Assembly: GCA_013076295.1 (NCBI GenBank)
Contig: RQOL01000867.1
Span: 29,558-93,557 of the forward strand
Length of the DNA: 64,000 nt
Reading direction: 5' to 3'
Source: Sanderia malayensis
Lineage: Eukaryota > Cnidaria > Scyphozoa > Semaeostomeae > Pelagiidae
Shown: positions 52,101-63,230 of the stretch, piece by piece
How positions within the stretch are numbered: the first letter of the stretch is position 1
Layout of the letters: every line of letters starts with the position of its first letter
Notes under the pieces: generated by a model
Told to the model about the DNA's origin: nothing
What the model saw: the letters and a program-made list of their open reading frames with translations, nothing else
Databases searched by the model: none
Program-made: the position numbers and the translations under genes

Positions 52101-55100
52101 GTATCCACTTGTAATAGTTTCACAATTTCGAAAAACAAATGAACACTTTAGACAGGGAATTATCCCCTACAAACTAACAAACAGGGTAACCTTAAATTTT
52201 AATGTTTCACATGAAAGCCAAGACAAAGAGGATCGGAAATCCGAGATGGGACATTTCGAAAAAGTGACGGGGGTCACGTCATCGCTCATCAAAGTATTGC
52301 ACCATTGGTCACGGTCAGAAAAAAATCAACTATCTTATATTGTAAACCTGAATATCTATTTAGAAAGAGCATAAAGAGTTATGCAAAAAATATTAAAGAA
52401 CTTTATCTTTAACATAAACAGTTGAGGAGATATCGGCAGTCGAAGATGTTACAATTCAGGGGGTAAAAAAAGAAATGAAATTACCTGAATTCTCCAATAT
52501 TACCAAAACATTAGCACAAATATTGAACTACATATACCATCTTATTGATGGAAAGCATTTCAAGTTGATTTCAGCCAAAGAAATGTTTGAAAAACTGAGT
52601 TTACACAATGTGCAGGGTGTCTGAATTCCTGACATTACCCCCCGATTTTTTGAAAAATCCATTTTTTAATGATTTGGGGTGAAATTTTTGATATAGAGTC
52701 AACTCTGCTTCGGTTGAACACCCTAGGGAAGCGTGAAAATGCTTGAATTACAACATATTCGAATTGTAGAGGTTTACATTTATAAGAATTAATTGTTTAG
52801 TGATCCTTAGGAACGGAGAATTCCGTTCGAAATAGGTAAAGTTCGAGCTACACGAGTTAGAATTATGCAGACATGACTGTAAATTGTATTCCACTAGTAA
52901 GAACTCATTAAAAATGCTTTTCTGTAGCAATTTGCTCTTCAATTAGACATCAACTTGCCAAATAAAAGCGAACAAGTCATCAAAATTAGGGGGTAAAATC
53001 AGCATTGCTGAAACCAATATAAAATGAATTAAAGTGTATAGAAAAATTGTCAGCGAAAAAACCTCACTAATATTTTATGGTAGCCATTCGTCTCATGAGC
53101 TATCACTTGATATAAAATCGGAGACATCCCATTTGCTCTCCTTGCTTTCACTTAACTAAGAATCATTTTCGCTAGCGCCTTTTTATGATTGGTTACAAAC
53201 AGATTCGCTTGTCGGTCGATGCTTGTTGTTTATTTGCTTTGCTTTCAAACCATTTCTCTTTCCCTTTGATTTTCGCCTTACTCCTGGTAGTCTTTTCTCT
53301 CTTGCTTTCTTACATTGTGTTTGCAGATCTGCAATGTCAAATTCCTCGCTCGCTTCTGAAACAGGCTCCTTTTTCTTTTGTTGCACATTTCTTACAGGAG
53401 AAAATTGACTCCCGCAAACAAGACTGGCGGCTGTACTTTTGAATTTTTAATTTTCCAACCCCAAATTCTTAAAATCTAGTTGATCGATCATAAAATTGCT
53501 GGAATAATACCATTCGTATGGTGGACGGAGTCTTGGTCCGGTGGAGGTAATAGCAATGAAGGCTTATGTTTAAGTTATATATATATGCGAATCCTAGTTT
53601 CAACAAAGTCTTTAAGCGTTATACCAGAATAGGCAGTTGAGCATATGAACTCTTTGACGTGGTCAATATCCTCTGGGGCTAGATTGCTTGTCAACCCAAG
53701 GGCCAAAAGTAAGTTGGTCTTTGTATTGTCAGCAAGGACTCTTCTGAGGACGAGAAGTTTACCCGGCAATAACGGAAGAGGAAAACATCTACAGGATTAG
53801 AAAAGCGTACACAGTTAGATTGAGAAGGACTGCAATCACGAGGAAGCAGACACAAGACTCATACTTGAAATATAACTTGTGTTGGACAACGAAGAACAAG
53901 AAAGAGAACAACCACATCGGTATCCTTACAAACAACAAAAGCATCATTATTTTTTTCAAGTGCTAGGGCAGTGAGACTTTGGGCCCTTGGGTTGACAAGC
54001 AATCTAGCCCCAGAGGATATTGACCACGTCAAAGAGTTCATATGCTCAACTGCCTATTCTGGTATAACGCTTAAAGACTTTGTTGAAACTAGGATTCGCA
54101 TATATATATAACTTAAACATAAGCCTTCATTGCTATTACCTCCACCGGACCAAGACTCCGTCCACCATACGAATGGTATTATTCCAGCAATTTTATGATC
54201 GATCAACTAGATTTTAAGAATTTGGGGTTGGAAAATTAAAAATTCAAAAGTACAGCCGCCAGTCTTGTTTGCGGGAGTCAATTTTCTCCTGTAAGAAATG
54301 TGCAACAAAAGAAAAAGGAGCCTGTTTCAGAAGCGAGCGAGGAATTTGACATTGCAGATCTGCAAACACAATGTAAGAAAGCAAGAGAGAAAAGACTACC
54401 AGGAGTAAGGCGAAAATCAAAGGGAAAGAGAAATGGTTTGAAAGCAAAGCAAATAAACAACAAGCATCGACCGACAAGCGAATCTGTTTGTAACCAATCA
54501 TAAAAAGGCGCTAGCGAAAATGATTCTTAGTTAAGTGAAAGCAAGGAGAGCAAATGGGATGTCTCCGATTTTATATCAAGTGATAGCTCATGAGACGAAT
54601 GGCTACCATAAAATATTAGTGAGGTTTTTTCGCTGACAATTTTTCTATACACTTTAATTCATTTTATATTGGTTTCAGCAATGCTGATTTTACCCCCTAA
54701 TTTTGATGACTTGTTCGCTTTTATTTGGCAAGTTGATGTCTAATTGAAGAGCAAATTGCTACAGAAAAGCATTTTTAATGAGTTCTTACTAGTGGAATAC
54801 AATTTACAGTCATGTCTGCATAATTCTAACTCGTGTAGCTCGAACTTTACCTATTTCGAACGGAATTCTCCGTTCCTAAGGATCACTAAACAATTAATTC
54901 TTATAAATGTAAACCTCTACAATTCGAATATGTTGTAATTCAAGCATTTTCACGCTTCCCTAGGGTGTTCAACCGAAGCAGAGTTGACTCTATATCAAAA
55001 ATTTCACCCCAAATCATTAAAAAATGGATTTTTCAAAAAATCGGGGGGTAATGTCAGGAATTCAGACACCCTGCACATTGTGTAAACTCAGTTTTTCAAA

Positions 55101-57590
55101 CATTTCTTTGGCTGAAATCAACTTGAAATGCTTTCCATCAATAAGATGGTATATGTAGTTCAATATTTGTGCTAATGTTTTGGTAATATTGGAGAATTCA
55201 GGTAATTTCATTTCTTTTTTTACCCCCTGAATTGTAACATCTTCGACTGCCGATATCTCCTCAACTGTTTATGTTAAAGATAAAGTTCTTTAATATTTTT
55301 TGCATAACTCTTTATGCTCTTTCTAAATAGATATTCAGGTTTACAATATAAGATAGTTGATTTTTTTCTGACGTAACCAATGGTGCAATACTTTGATGAG
55401 CGATGACGTGACCCCCGTCACTTTTTCGAAATGTCCCATCTCGGATTTCTGATCCTCTTTGTCTTGGCTTTCATGTGAAACATTAAAATTTAAGGTTACC
55501 CTGTTTGTTAGTTTGTAGGGGATAATTCCCTGTCTACTTGGATGGCTGGGTTGCTGGCCTATCTGTTGCCTAATGTAGCATGCTCTTATCTGTTATCTCT
55601 TAATTTGAGACTAATTAAAATCCGATAAGGCACAACACCCATTTGCCATTTGCCCGCACGTTAATTAATAGGTTCTAATTAAAATTTGTTACATTATTAG
55701 GCCGATCTTCCCCGTTTATCATACACGCAAAGTACGTGTATGATAAACAGTCACAGGGCTCACATGACATTACACCCACCGGCAACAGCGTTGATGAAAC
55801 TCAACCCCTGTTCAAACTCAAACGGGTTGAGTTTTCTGTTCTGATGTAAAGTCAAGGCCCTTAAGGCCCTTTCGGGATTTTGTATAAGAAACAGTCTGAA
55901 ACCAGTATTGAAAAGCATAACAGTTAAAGGCGCAGTTTAAACACCGAATTATCCAGCCATAAAATGCTAAGTGTCAGCTAAATACGACCATAAAGGAGCT
56001 ATATTCATTGACTTAGCGAAGGCATTGACTGCGTGTACCATCCTATAGTACACGTTTTTTTTATAAGAAACCGGTTTATAAGAAACCTAGATCTTGACGC
56101 CCTAAAATTTAAGAAACCTTTAGAATTACAAGGAAACATTTAAGAAACATTAGAAATTTCAGAAATTTACGGGTTCAACAAATATCAACTACAGTTAGTA
56201 TGTTTTAATTATGTGCTAAGCATAGCATTGTCGGCTCCACATGACGATTTTTCGCATTGACGATTTGTCTTTGTTATAATACTAATATCTTGCTTCACCC
56301 ACGTTTTTTCGTCCTTTTCACTGCAACTTTTTTCATTAAATTAAGAAACTTTTAAGAAACTTTTAGAACTAAAATGTGGCTAGAAATTAAGAAACTTTTA
56401 CTACTAGGCCTTGAGCCAGGTCTCTTATAAAAAAAAGCGCATGTCTACATTGAATTGAATTTCGATCTATTTTTAAACACAGCCTTGTATCTTTGCAGAA
56501 ACCCTTTAACTGTGAGGGTTCCTGGGTGTCCACCCCCCCTTAATTAGCATGTTGAAATACAAATACAGATAATATCAAGTGACATGATTGTTTTTAATTG
56601 TGGATCGTGTTTTGAGTTAATTTTGTAGCTCAGGTTTTTATCTTCTTTGATCAATTTGCCCAATGACGCAAGCTTCAATGGGCTTGCCAGAGACAAGAGC
56701 AAAAAAAGAAGTTCTGTCATCAGGTAATTAACTGAGATTAACACAAAGTTCGAATTACAGAGGTTTTTTCTTTGTGGGCCCTATTGTAAAGACCTTTTCT
56801 CTTTGTAGATAAATTATTATAGGCTACCCACTTTAAATATAATCATATTATTATTAGTCGCTTTAATTCAGCAAAAGTGCGACTTCGCATTTTTGCCGTA
56901 TCGAATCAAATTCTATCCACCGTTTAAATCAACTATGTGCAGTGCAGCATTGAGTCGAACAAGCCGTATAAAATGCAATTTAAGAGGCAAAAGTTCTGTG
57001 TTTAAGCTGGGCCTAAAAAATCACAGTACTCGAGGCAAAACACTGAAGAAACCAACTCAATTTTAAAGATATGCAACGATTGGATTCCCGTCTTTACTCC
57101 CTAGTCTCTTGCGAAAAGACTTTTATTTTAATATGCATGCTTCTTAAAAATGAAATGGTTACGAAAACAAAGTTACCAAACTAAAACTTATCGCATAAAT
57201 TACCGGATGAATTAATTAAAATCTTTTTGACACAAAATCTCACACCTTAAGCTTAGTTTGGATCAATGTAAACACTAAAGAAACGACAACACTTGTTAAA
57301 CTTCATAGTGTCATTACATATGTAAATATTACTCCATTGAAGGCCTTTTTGCGGAAAATCTGAATCGTAAACCTACTTTGCTGCTGAAACAGTTTCGGTC
57401 TGTAAACTGACAGCTCGTCGAAGTGTATTCGTTGACGACATTACATTGCCTCGCTGCTTAACCCATTACTGGGCAGCCAGGAAAACACAAGGAAGAACCT
57501 GACTTGAAATCCAGAATGATCAAGAGTGAATCAACAAAGTTTTCTTCACTTACCATTGACATAGAATACAAGTGTTTTGGACTCTTTCAT
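46166..57590 (-). CDS. XDH: Xanthine dehydrogenase, copy 2 (complete)
   Basis: Oxidises hypoxanthine and xanthine to urate with NAD+; cytosolic homodimer. Seven exons on the minus strand: 57590-57554, 51307-50756, 50649-48755, 48387-48087, 47997-47701, 47187-46510, 46419-46166. They total 4014 nt, 1337 residues, the normal family length, with every junction in phase. Exon 1 encodes [13 protein letters not shown]. Exon 2 has both 2Fe-2S motifs ([35 protein letters not shown]). Exon 3 has the FAD domain ([31 protein letters not shown]) and the start of the Mo domain ([10 protein letters not shown]). Later exons carry [24 protein letters not shown] and [10 protein letters not shown]. Key cluster and active-site residues are present, so it should be active. 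Intron 1 (6.2 kb) contains the large foldback and MITEs. XDH rather than aldehyde oxidase is favoured by the Glu in GGKE. Confidence 0.96.
48535..48710. mobile_element. MITE of the TACACGTTTTTTATAAG family in XDH copy 2 intron
   Basis: TACACGTATTTTTTTATAAG at the left, TTTCTTATAAAACTAAAAT at the right, internal TTTAAGAAACTTCTAGTACT. It accounts for much of the extra length of this intron (367 bp versus 82 bp in copy 1). Confidence 0.65.
51535..51625. repeat. Fragment of the TATAAGAAACC MITE family
   Basis: Contains AAAGTTTCTTAAGTTTTG and ATGGTTTCTTATAAATGGTT, the inverse of the family's 5' end. In XDH copy 2 intron 1. Confidence 0.5.
51740..52030. repeat. GC-rich repeat with GCGAGCGCAGCGAGCT units
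   Basis: Two units of about 110 bp share CAGGCGAGCGCAGCGAGCT, TTGTACGTGGGGTTGAAAG/TTGTAGGTGGGGTCGAAAG, GCATGAGCG, AATGCAGCGCACGAAGTGCG; the end reads GAAGCGAGCGAACGCGAGTG. CCCATTGTACGTGGGGTTGA also occurs at 48421-48440 in another XDH intron. Base composition differs sharply from surrounding AT-rich DNA. Confidence 0.65.
52152..55538. mobile_element. Giant foldback (inverted-repeat) element in XDH intron 1
   Basis: Arms of about 1.55 kb (52152-53710 and about 53975-55538) are near-perfect reverse complements; I noted only isolated differences (for example GATCGGAAATCC versus GATCAGAAATCC). Outer end is AGACAGGGAATTATCCCC; CTT lies on each flank beyond an extra TA base (possible 3-bp target duplication). 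Each arm holds a Tigger-like segment, an open basic frame ([20 protein letters not shown]..., 53386-53183 and 54300-54503) and, near the centre, a frame ending [15 protein letters not shown]. The loop (about 53711-53975) has [11 protein letters not shown] on the plus strand and [12 protein letters not shown] on the minus strand, apparently split parts of one transposon protein. Confidence 0.9.
56049..56447. mobile_element. Larger member of the TACACGTTTTTT MITE family
   Basis: Starts TACACGTTTTTTTTATAAGA; right end TCTTATAAAAAAAAGCGCAT. Several TTTAAGAAAC(C/A)TTT words inside. About 400 bp, in XDH copy 2 intron 1. Confidence 0.6.
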
Positions 57591-58045
57591 CGTGAATTTG
57601 GTCGATATCGTTGCAAAGGATACCAGAAGAATTTCATGTCACGCACGATGCAACCGAAAGGGTTTGTTATGAACTATTCGGAGGTTAGCAAAACAAAGTA
57701 TTGAATGACACCGTATTGTTATGCAATGCAACTACAATATAACACTGCGCTCTAATACCACGTAGGTGATACAGAAGTCAAACCCCATTGTTATACAGAG
57801 CCGCAAATCGGCTTTCATTGGCTAACAATCTAACCGATTCAGCAGCACAGCAAGGAATGCTGGAATGGTCTCGTCTCCTTGTTGTCGACACGGTACGGTT
57901 CCGTTGGTTCCGTTCCAATGGGTGGCTTTTGCTAAAGTTACTCAAAAACCTAGCTGAAAACTTTTTGGGCACAAGAAAAACCATTGCCCTTTTTTCGCAT
58001 TTTATTTTTACGTGTTCCCTTGCTTCTTTCCTTAGGCCCCTTTAT
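57591..58045 (-). promoter_or_regulatory. Upstream region of XDH copy 2
   Basis: Minus-sense sequence 5' of ATG 57590. It should hold the promoter and 5' UTR. No clear TATA element or known site identified. Confidence 0.3.
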
Positions 58046-58146
58046 GATTAATTTGAATGATGACAAATGTAAACACAAAAGGGATGACAATAACAACAGG
58101 CCTGTCGAGAGCCAGCCTGGGCCCTGGGGCTATAAACAAACAAGGG

Positions 58147-58226
58147 GTAGGAACAAGTAGGAACGAGTAGGAACGAAGCGGGAACGAGTAGGAACAAGTA
58201 GGAATGAAGCGGGAACAAGGCGGGAA
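58147..58226 (+). repeat. Decamer minisatellite GGAACNAGTA
   Basis: About eight units of AGGAAC(A/G)AGT, with GAAGCGG variants (AGTAGGAACGAAGCGGGAAC). Confidence 0.85.
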
Positions 58227-58837
58227 CATCCAGAAATGACCAAGAACACATGGACAGGGCTTAAATATCGGCAGGAAAACATTCGTTTGCCATTTGCTCA
58301 GATAAAAAGACATTTCTTCAAAAATGTTTGTTTCAAATGCTGGGTGACCCAAAAACATTTCTAAGGTTTTGAAAATTCTTGCAAGAAAAATATTGCCGAC
58401 TTCTTAGAAATTAGGTTTCAAGGATAATCCACAATAAATACCTCAAGTTTTGCTGTTTTATTTGTTAATATTGATAGCTTATTATTGGCCTAAGAAAATT
58501 CCTAAGAAAATTCAGTTGGCACGGGAATCACCGGAAAATTCTGTTGGCACGGGAATCACCGGGAACAAAAAGAAACAAGGCGGAAATTACCGAGAACAAA
58601 GAAAAAACAATATTGCTCACGGATACATATCTAATACTGACAAAACAGAACATAGAAAAAACAACAGTAAGCCTCGAAAATTTTCTGAAAAGAGTGAACA
58701 AATTCTTTTGTAGAAAATTATTGTTTTCCAAACATCCCAAGAAGATCAATTTTCAGAAGAACCCAAGCACATGCTGCTTTTCAACAAAACGACAGCAAAT
58801 GATATGATAATTATAATAATAAGAAGAACATAAGCCC

Positions 58838-58912
58838 TGTCCACACTACACAAACTAACACAGGTTTGCCCCAGTTTTTTGCTAACTCAGGTTAGATTTT
58901 GTAGTGTGGACA
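58838..58912. repeat. Small inverted-repeat element
   Basis: TGTCCACACTACA and TGTAGTGTGGACA enclose 49 bp containing AACACAGG / CTCAGGTTAG words. It continues outward to CCCGGGTTAG. MITE-like stub. Confidence 0.55.
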
Positions 58913-59114
58913 CAAATAACCTGGGTTCGTCGCCCCGGGTTAGTTACGGTGATTTGACATTTGTATTGACATTTCTCCACTGAAGCAAAAGAACCGTGGC
59001 CTGGAAAACGAGCCGTTGGCATCTTAACTCATATTCCAGTGAATAATAATAAAATTTGACACTGCAATTAATACAACTTAAGTAGCTAGGCCGTAGCCAA
59101 GAACCTACAAAAAG

Positions 59115-59240
59115 AAACTGAGAATATTTTGGAATAATACCTATTGGAGTTGCATCATCAATTTTTCTGGCATCAAATCTGTGCAGCTCTGAAGCAAATA
59201 CCTTCTCCACCCCTTTATTTACTCTTCCTGGAATAGCTGG
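59115..59240 (-). other. Orphan exon-like segment
   Basis: Minus-sense CTTGCCAG acceptor, then IPGRVNKGVEKVFASELHRF and DARKIDDATPI, then a G/GTATTATT donor. Open and exon-like, but no partner exons and no recognised family. It lies between the two inverted decamer arrays, so it could have been carried by an element. Confidence 0.3.
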
Positions 59241-59396
59241 CAAGCGAAACATTATTCAAATCAAAAAACGTAGTCTTGTCTGAGCACATGGCAAACGAAT
59301 ATTTTCCCGCCAACAATTAATCCGTGTGCATGTGTTATCAGTGATTCCCGCCTTGCTTTTAATCCCGTTTGCATGTGTTATTGGTAATTCCCGCCT

Positions 59397-59532
59397 TGTT
59401 TCTACTCGTTCCCACTTGTTCCTACTTGTTCCTACTCGTCCTACTTGTTCCTACACGTTCCCGCTTCGTTCCTACTCGTTCCCGTTCCTTCCTACTCTTT
59501 CCCGCTCGTTCCTACTTGTTGCCGGCTTCGTT
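59397..59532 (-). repeat. Decamer minisatellite, inverse of 58147-58226
   Basis: About 13 units of GTTCCTACT(C/T) with CCCGCTTCGTTCCTACTCG variants, the reverse complement of the array 1.2 kb to the left. Confidence 0.85.
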
Positions 59533-59768
59533 CCTCGTTCCTGCTTTTAGAGATAGCCCCCAACACCCCCTCCCTCCTTTGCAGGCACTTATTTCAAAAC
59601 AGATTGTTTTAATCATGCGTTACATAGTCTCAATTAATGGTTTTACAACTTAAGGATTTCATGGATCACTGGCAGAATATTACCATAAGCAACATCAGTA
59701 TCACTGGATGTGCTGTAGGTCCTCGAATATTTTAGGGCGGGGGCTTATTCGACAGGGCGTATTCTGTA

Positions 59769-60115
59769 TACTTTAATAGGAGAAACTTTCGCGAGATAAA
59801 CTTTTACGAATTTCGCGAATTTTGGTCATTTTCGCGAAAGTTTGACGCGCAATTTTTTCAAAATTGCAATTCGCGAAAGTTGATCTCGCGAAATTTTTCT
59901 AAAAGTCACATTTGCGAAAATTTAACCAGTTATATCTGTAAAACCTGTTCAAATGTACAAAAATATGTAAAATATATTACATTATTTCTCTATTCGCGAA
60001 AGTTTATCTCGCAAAATGTTTTCGATTTGTAAATTCGGGAAAGTTTGTCCAAAACATTTCGCGAGTTTTTCGCCTCGCGAAAGTTTATCTCGCGAAAGTT
60101 TCTCCCATTAAAGTA
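59769..60115. mobile_element. MITE with TACTTTAATAGGAGAAAC ends
   Basis: Left TACTTTAATAGGAGAAACTT, right AAGTTTCTCCCATTAAAGTA. The body repeats TTTCGCGA(A/G) words in both senses, giving a self-complementary, CpG-bearing sequence. TA ends fit Tc1/mariner-type insertion. Confidence 0.75.
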
Positions 60116-60314
60116 GACAATAACATGTGCTGTTTTCGTGGTGATATCTATGTCCAAGTATGTTAAAATAACAAGAAGAAAGTTCTTGGATCAAGACAAT
60201 GGAAATTCTTGAAAACCTCTTGAGCTCGCTGCTCCGTCGCAAGCAATTAACTATTTTATAAACGCCCATACATAGATGGGCGCTTAAAAGAAAAAATGTG
60301 CTTATTAAAGATAA

Positions 60315-60754
60315 TACCGTATTTCCTCTAAAGAACGCCGCGGCGTTCTTTTCAAAATCCGACTTTTGCATGCGGCGTTTAATAGAGGGCGGCGTTCATT
60401 AGAGGGAGGCGTTCTTTACAAAATGAAAAGTGAGATGAACAAAGTAAAAATAGACAATGTCTTCTTTTCCCAAAAACACGTAATAAAAGACTTTATGAAA
60501 AACGTTTCAAAGTTCACAAATGATGTGTTCACGCTACTAAAGTATGCCAATGTCACTGTCTCCGTCAGAGTGCTTATTTATGACACGAAAACTTTGATAG
60601 CTTTCGCTGACGTGTGTTTTCTAATAAACGCCGCTTTTGAAGATGCGGCGTTCAATAGAGGGTGGCGTTCATTAGAGGGCGGCGTTTATTACAAATGCTT
60701 GGTTTAAAGTGCGGCGTTCAATAGAGGGCGGCGTTCTTTAGAGGAAATACGGTA
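60315..60754. mobile_element. MITE of the ACCGTATTTCCTCT family (GGCGTT type)
   Basis: Ends TACCGTATTTCCTCTAAAG and its inverse; inside are many GGCGTTCA/TTAGAGGG words. A chance open frame crosses it. Non-coding. Confidence 0.75.
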
Positions 60755-61560
60755 AACTATAATTAAATTTAATTATCGCTTTGAAATTCAGGAATCTGAA
60801 TGAGTTGGCAATTTAAACCAATACGTTACCTTAACCCAGCACATTATTGTTGTACCGCGATTAGCCATAACGTAAATTCTCCAAAAAGCCACGAAGGCAT
60901 TATTTGCAAAAATCAATTTTTAAGTGGGGTCTATTTGAAGGGGTTTACTTTAAAGTTAGAAATTCCCCTTGAATCTTAGCGTAAACAAGTAATTGGTTTT
61001 TAATAGGACCGTTCTTCGATCTCAGCAGTAGGTTTGCAAATGAAGAACACAGGTGTGCTTCTTGTTTGAAAAGCAACCAAAACAACAATGGAGTGGAGTT
61101 GTTGATGTTAGTGGAAAACGAATTTCAAAGCAATTTCTTGCAGCACACGTTCTTTCCAACAACCAAGTTTTAAAATAATTGTAGTGCAAATTGCATTTTG
61201 GAATAGAAACTGTTTTTATTTCGCAAGCCCATAAATTTGCAAGTGAAGTTCAAAATAGACCATATGTCCTAAATGTGACTGCCCTAAATAGCTCAAAGCA
61301 AAAGAAACAACAACATCAGGTTAACTTTTACACGATCGATGTCAATTAGCATAAGAAAGATTAAAAATAATAAAAGTTAATATAATGACAAACCAAACCT
61401 GCTCACAGTTTATCATCTTCAGTAAAAAATACAAAATTGAATACGATAAATGTTTATCGATTCTGCCAAAACGCTAGTCACACAGGACTTGGCTCAGCCT
61501 GCATGACACTGTTTGAAAAACTAACTATACTAACCAAATCAAAGCACTATTTATTTTATT
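60755..61560. other. Intergenic DNA, no gene recognised
   Basis: AT-rich. 61080-61610 resembles 44540-44700 downstream of XDH copy 2. No coding structure. Confidence 0.4.
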
Positions 61561-61574
61561 CCAACAAAAATTCT

Positions 61575-61695
61575 CTAAGGACGATATAAAATGTGGCGCC
61601 AATTAAGTTTCCTAGCAACAATTTTGTGAACATGGTAACTGCCAAGACAATATTACAAAAATACAAAACTAAAAAACAATACAAAAACAATCAAA
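61575..61695 (-). repeat. Displaced piece of the XDH 3' flank
   Basis: AACATGGTAACTGCCAAGAC and AATATTACAAAAATACAAAAC match the 3' flanks of copies 1 and 2 but lie about 1.5 kb from copy 3's stop, so other DNA appears inserted at about 61695-63085. Confidence 0.5.
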
Positions 61696-62099
61696 GGAAC
61701 CTTGAGGTGACTCGCGACAGATGGCTTTTATTTCACTGTATTATCCAGAAAGTGAAGAAAGTAATATTAAATTAAAGGGCTTATGCAGCCTGAAATGAGA
61801 AGGAAACGATTTTCTTACGGAGATGGAGAGAAAAAGATCTGAGTATCACTATGAACCTATTTTGAGTGTTTTCTGACGAGTTTAAGTATATTTTTTCCAA
61901 GCTCAAACACAGCCAGGTCTGCGCTATATTTTCCTCACATTATGAGTCAATTCTCGTTGCTTTCAATTAAAACAGAAATGTTAACAAATTTTGAAAAAAA
62001 TAAAACTTTCAAGATTTTGATTCAGTGTGACGTCAGAATGAACCGTGCTATTGTTCTTCAACTATTGTTCTCTGAACAAGAGCTGCCCGGCCTGTGTTG

Positions 62100-62360
62100 A
62101 AACAGTGTCTGGCTAAAATCTTTTCAAAATGTCATGTCGGATTTCGAAAATAGTAGCTCAAAACAAATTCCTCTGACAACGAAGGACGAAGTCTTCCTGA
62201 GGATAGCGAAGAAGACGAAGACTATTCAGTAGTCAGTTCGTATAGCTGAAACTCGCACGAAGGAGAACCTCTTGCAAGAAGACCCAGAGCTTGGTACGGC
62301 AGTGATGATAAAGAATCGGGTTGTGAAGGCCTACCTAGATATCTCTGAAAGAGCTGGATG
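62100..62360 (+). other. Possible transposase-N-terminus remnant
   Basis: One frame reads SSEDSEEDEDYSVVSSYS, a stop, then ARRPRAWYGSDDKESG; acidic Ser/Asp-rich starts like this occur in piggyBac-type transposases. Too degraded to assign. Confidence 0.25.
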
Positions 62361-62991
62361 CCCGTTTTGAAAATAAAACTTATGTTGATAATTGGTTAGT
62401 TCATTTGTTATTTAATAAATTATTGGCAACTGTTAAACATTAATTCTATGGAATCATATGAGTTTTGTTCATTGTACTGTTTTGTCTTCAGTTGTTACGG
62501 TCCAATCCAGGTCTTCAGAAGAGTTTCGTCTTGCGAGACTTATGGAGAGAGAGACGAATTTAGTGTTGGCGCAGCAAATTCAAAAAACCTTTGTTTTGAG
62601 ACCACTCACGCAAACATTTTGACTCCAGTTTTCGATCTTGTTTCATCAAGTTAAAAAACTATCATTTTCCAAAACAAAAATGAAATACTATAATTGTTGT
62701 ATTAGTTGCATAAGCATACAGCTAGAAAACTTTCTTCTTTTCACCTGATGCTTCCAACGAGTCAAAAATGCTCCCCGTCTCCGTGCGTGATCGTGCTCGT
62801 GGTCCCCCCCCCTGCCACAGCGTGCCCAGCATCTAGTATGGTACGTCATGTTGTTTGTTATTTCAACAAGTTTACATTTTATCCAATGAAAAACGTGCAA
62901 AGTGATATCATACTTGGTTGCCTCACTTCAAATCAAAAGTGAACGTTTGAATCTGAGGCACATACCTTATATGGGCAAGTAGGAAGTCTAC

Positions 62992-63025
62992 ACAGACACA
63001 GACACAGACACAGACACAGACACAG
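62992..63025 (+). repeat. (CAGACA)n microsatellite
   Basis: About five and a half CAGACA units between XDH copy 3 and the upstream sequence. Confidence 0.9.
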
Positions 63026-63230
63026 AACACAACATTTTCCCCACTCACCAACATATACTCGCTTGCGCATGCGCGTCGCGAGTCAAAAACCAATCCAATA
63101 AAAATACAAAAAAGAATCAAAACTAAAAAAGAGTAGAAAATGTCAAAAGAGATGAAAATTAGTAGCTACAAAAAGAATCCTGAACATAAATAGGCCGCAA
63201 TATGCTCCTTCGCCAATTAAATTGTTCACT

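Noticed and set aside
53185..53442. Open frame on the opposite strand of the foldback arm, repeated at 54244-54501
   Set aside because: Complement of the basic arm frame; its duplication follows simply from the inverted repeat and is not coding evidence.
60366..60707. 113-codon open frame
   Set aside because: Lies entirely inside a MITE and reads its repeated GGCGTT words (INAAFED, GVYYK); no coding signature.
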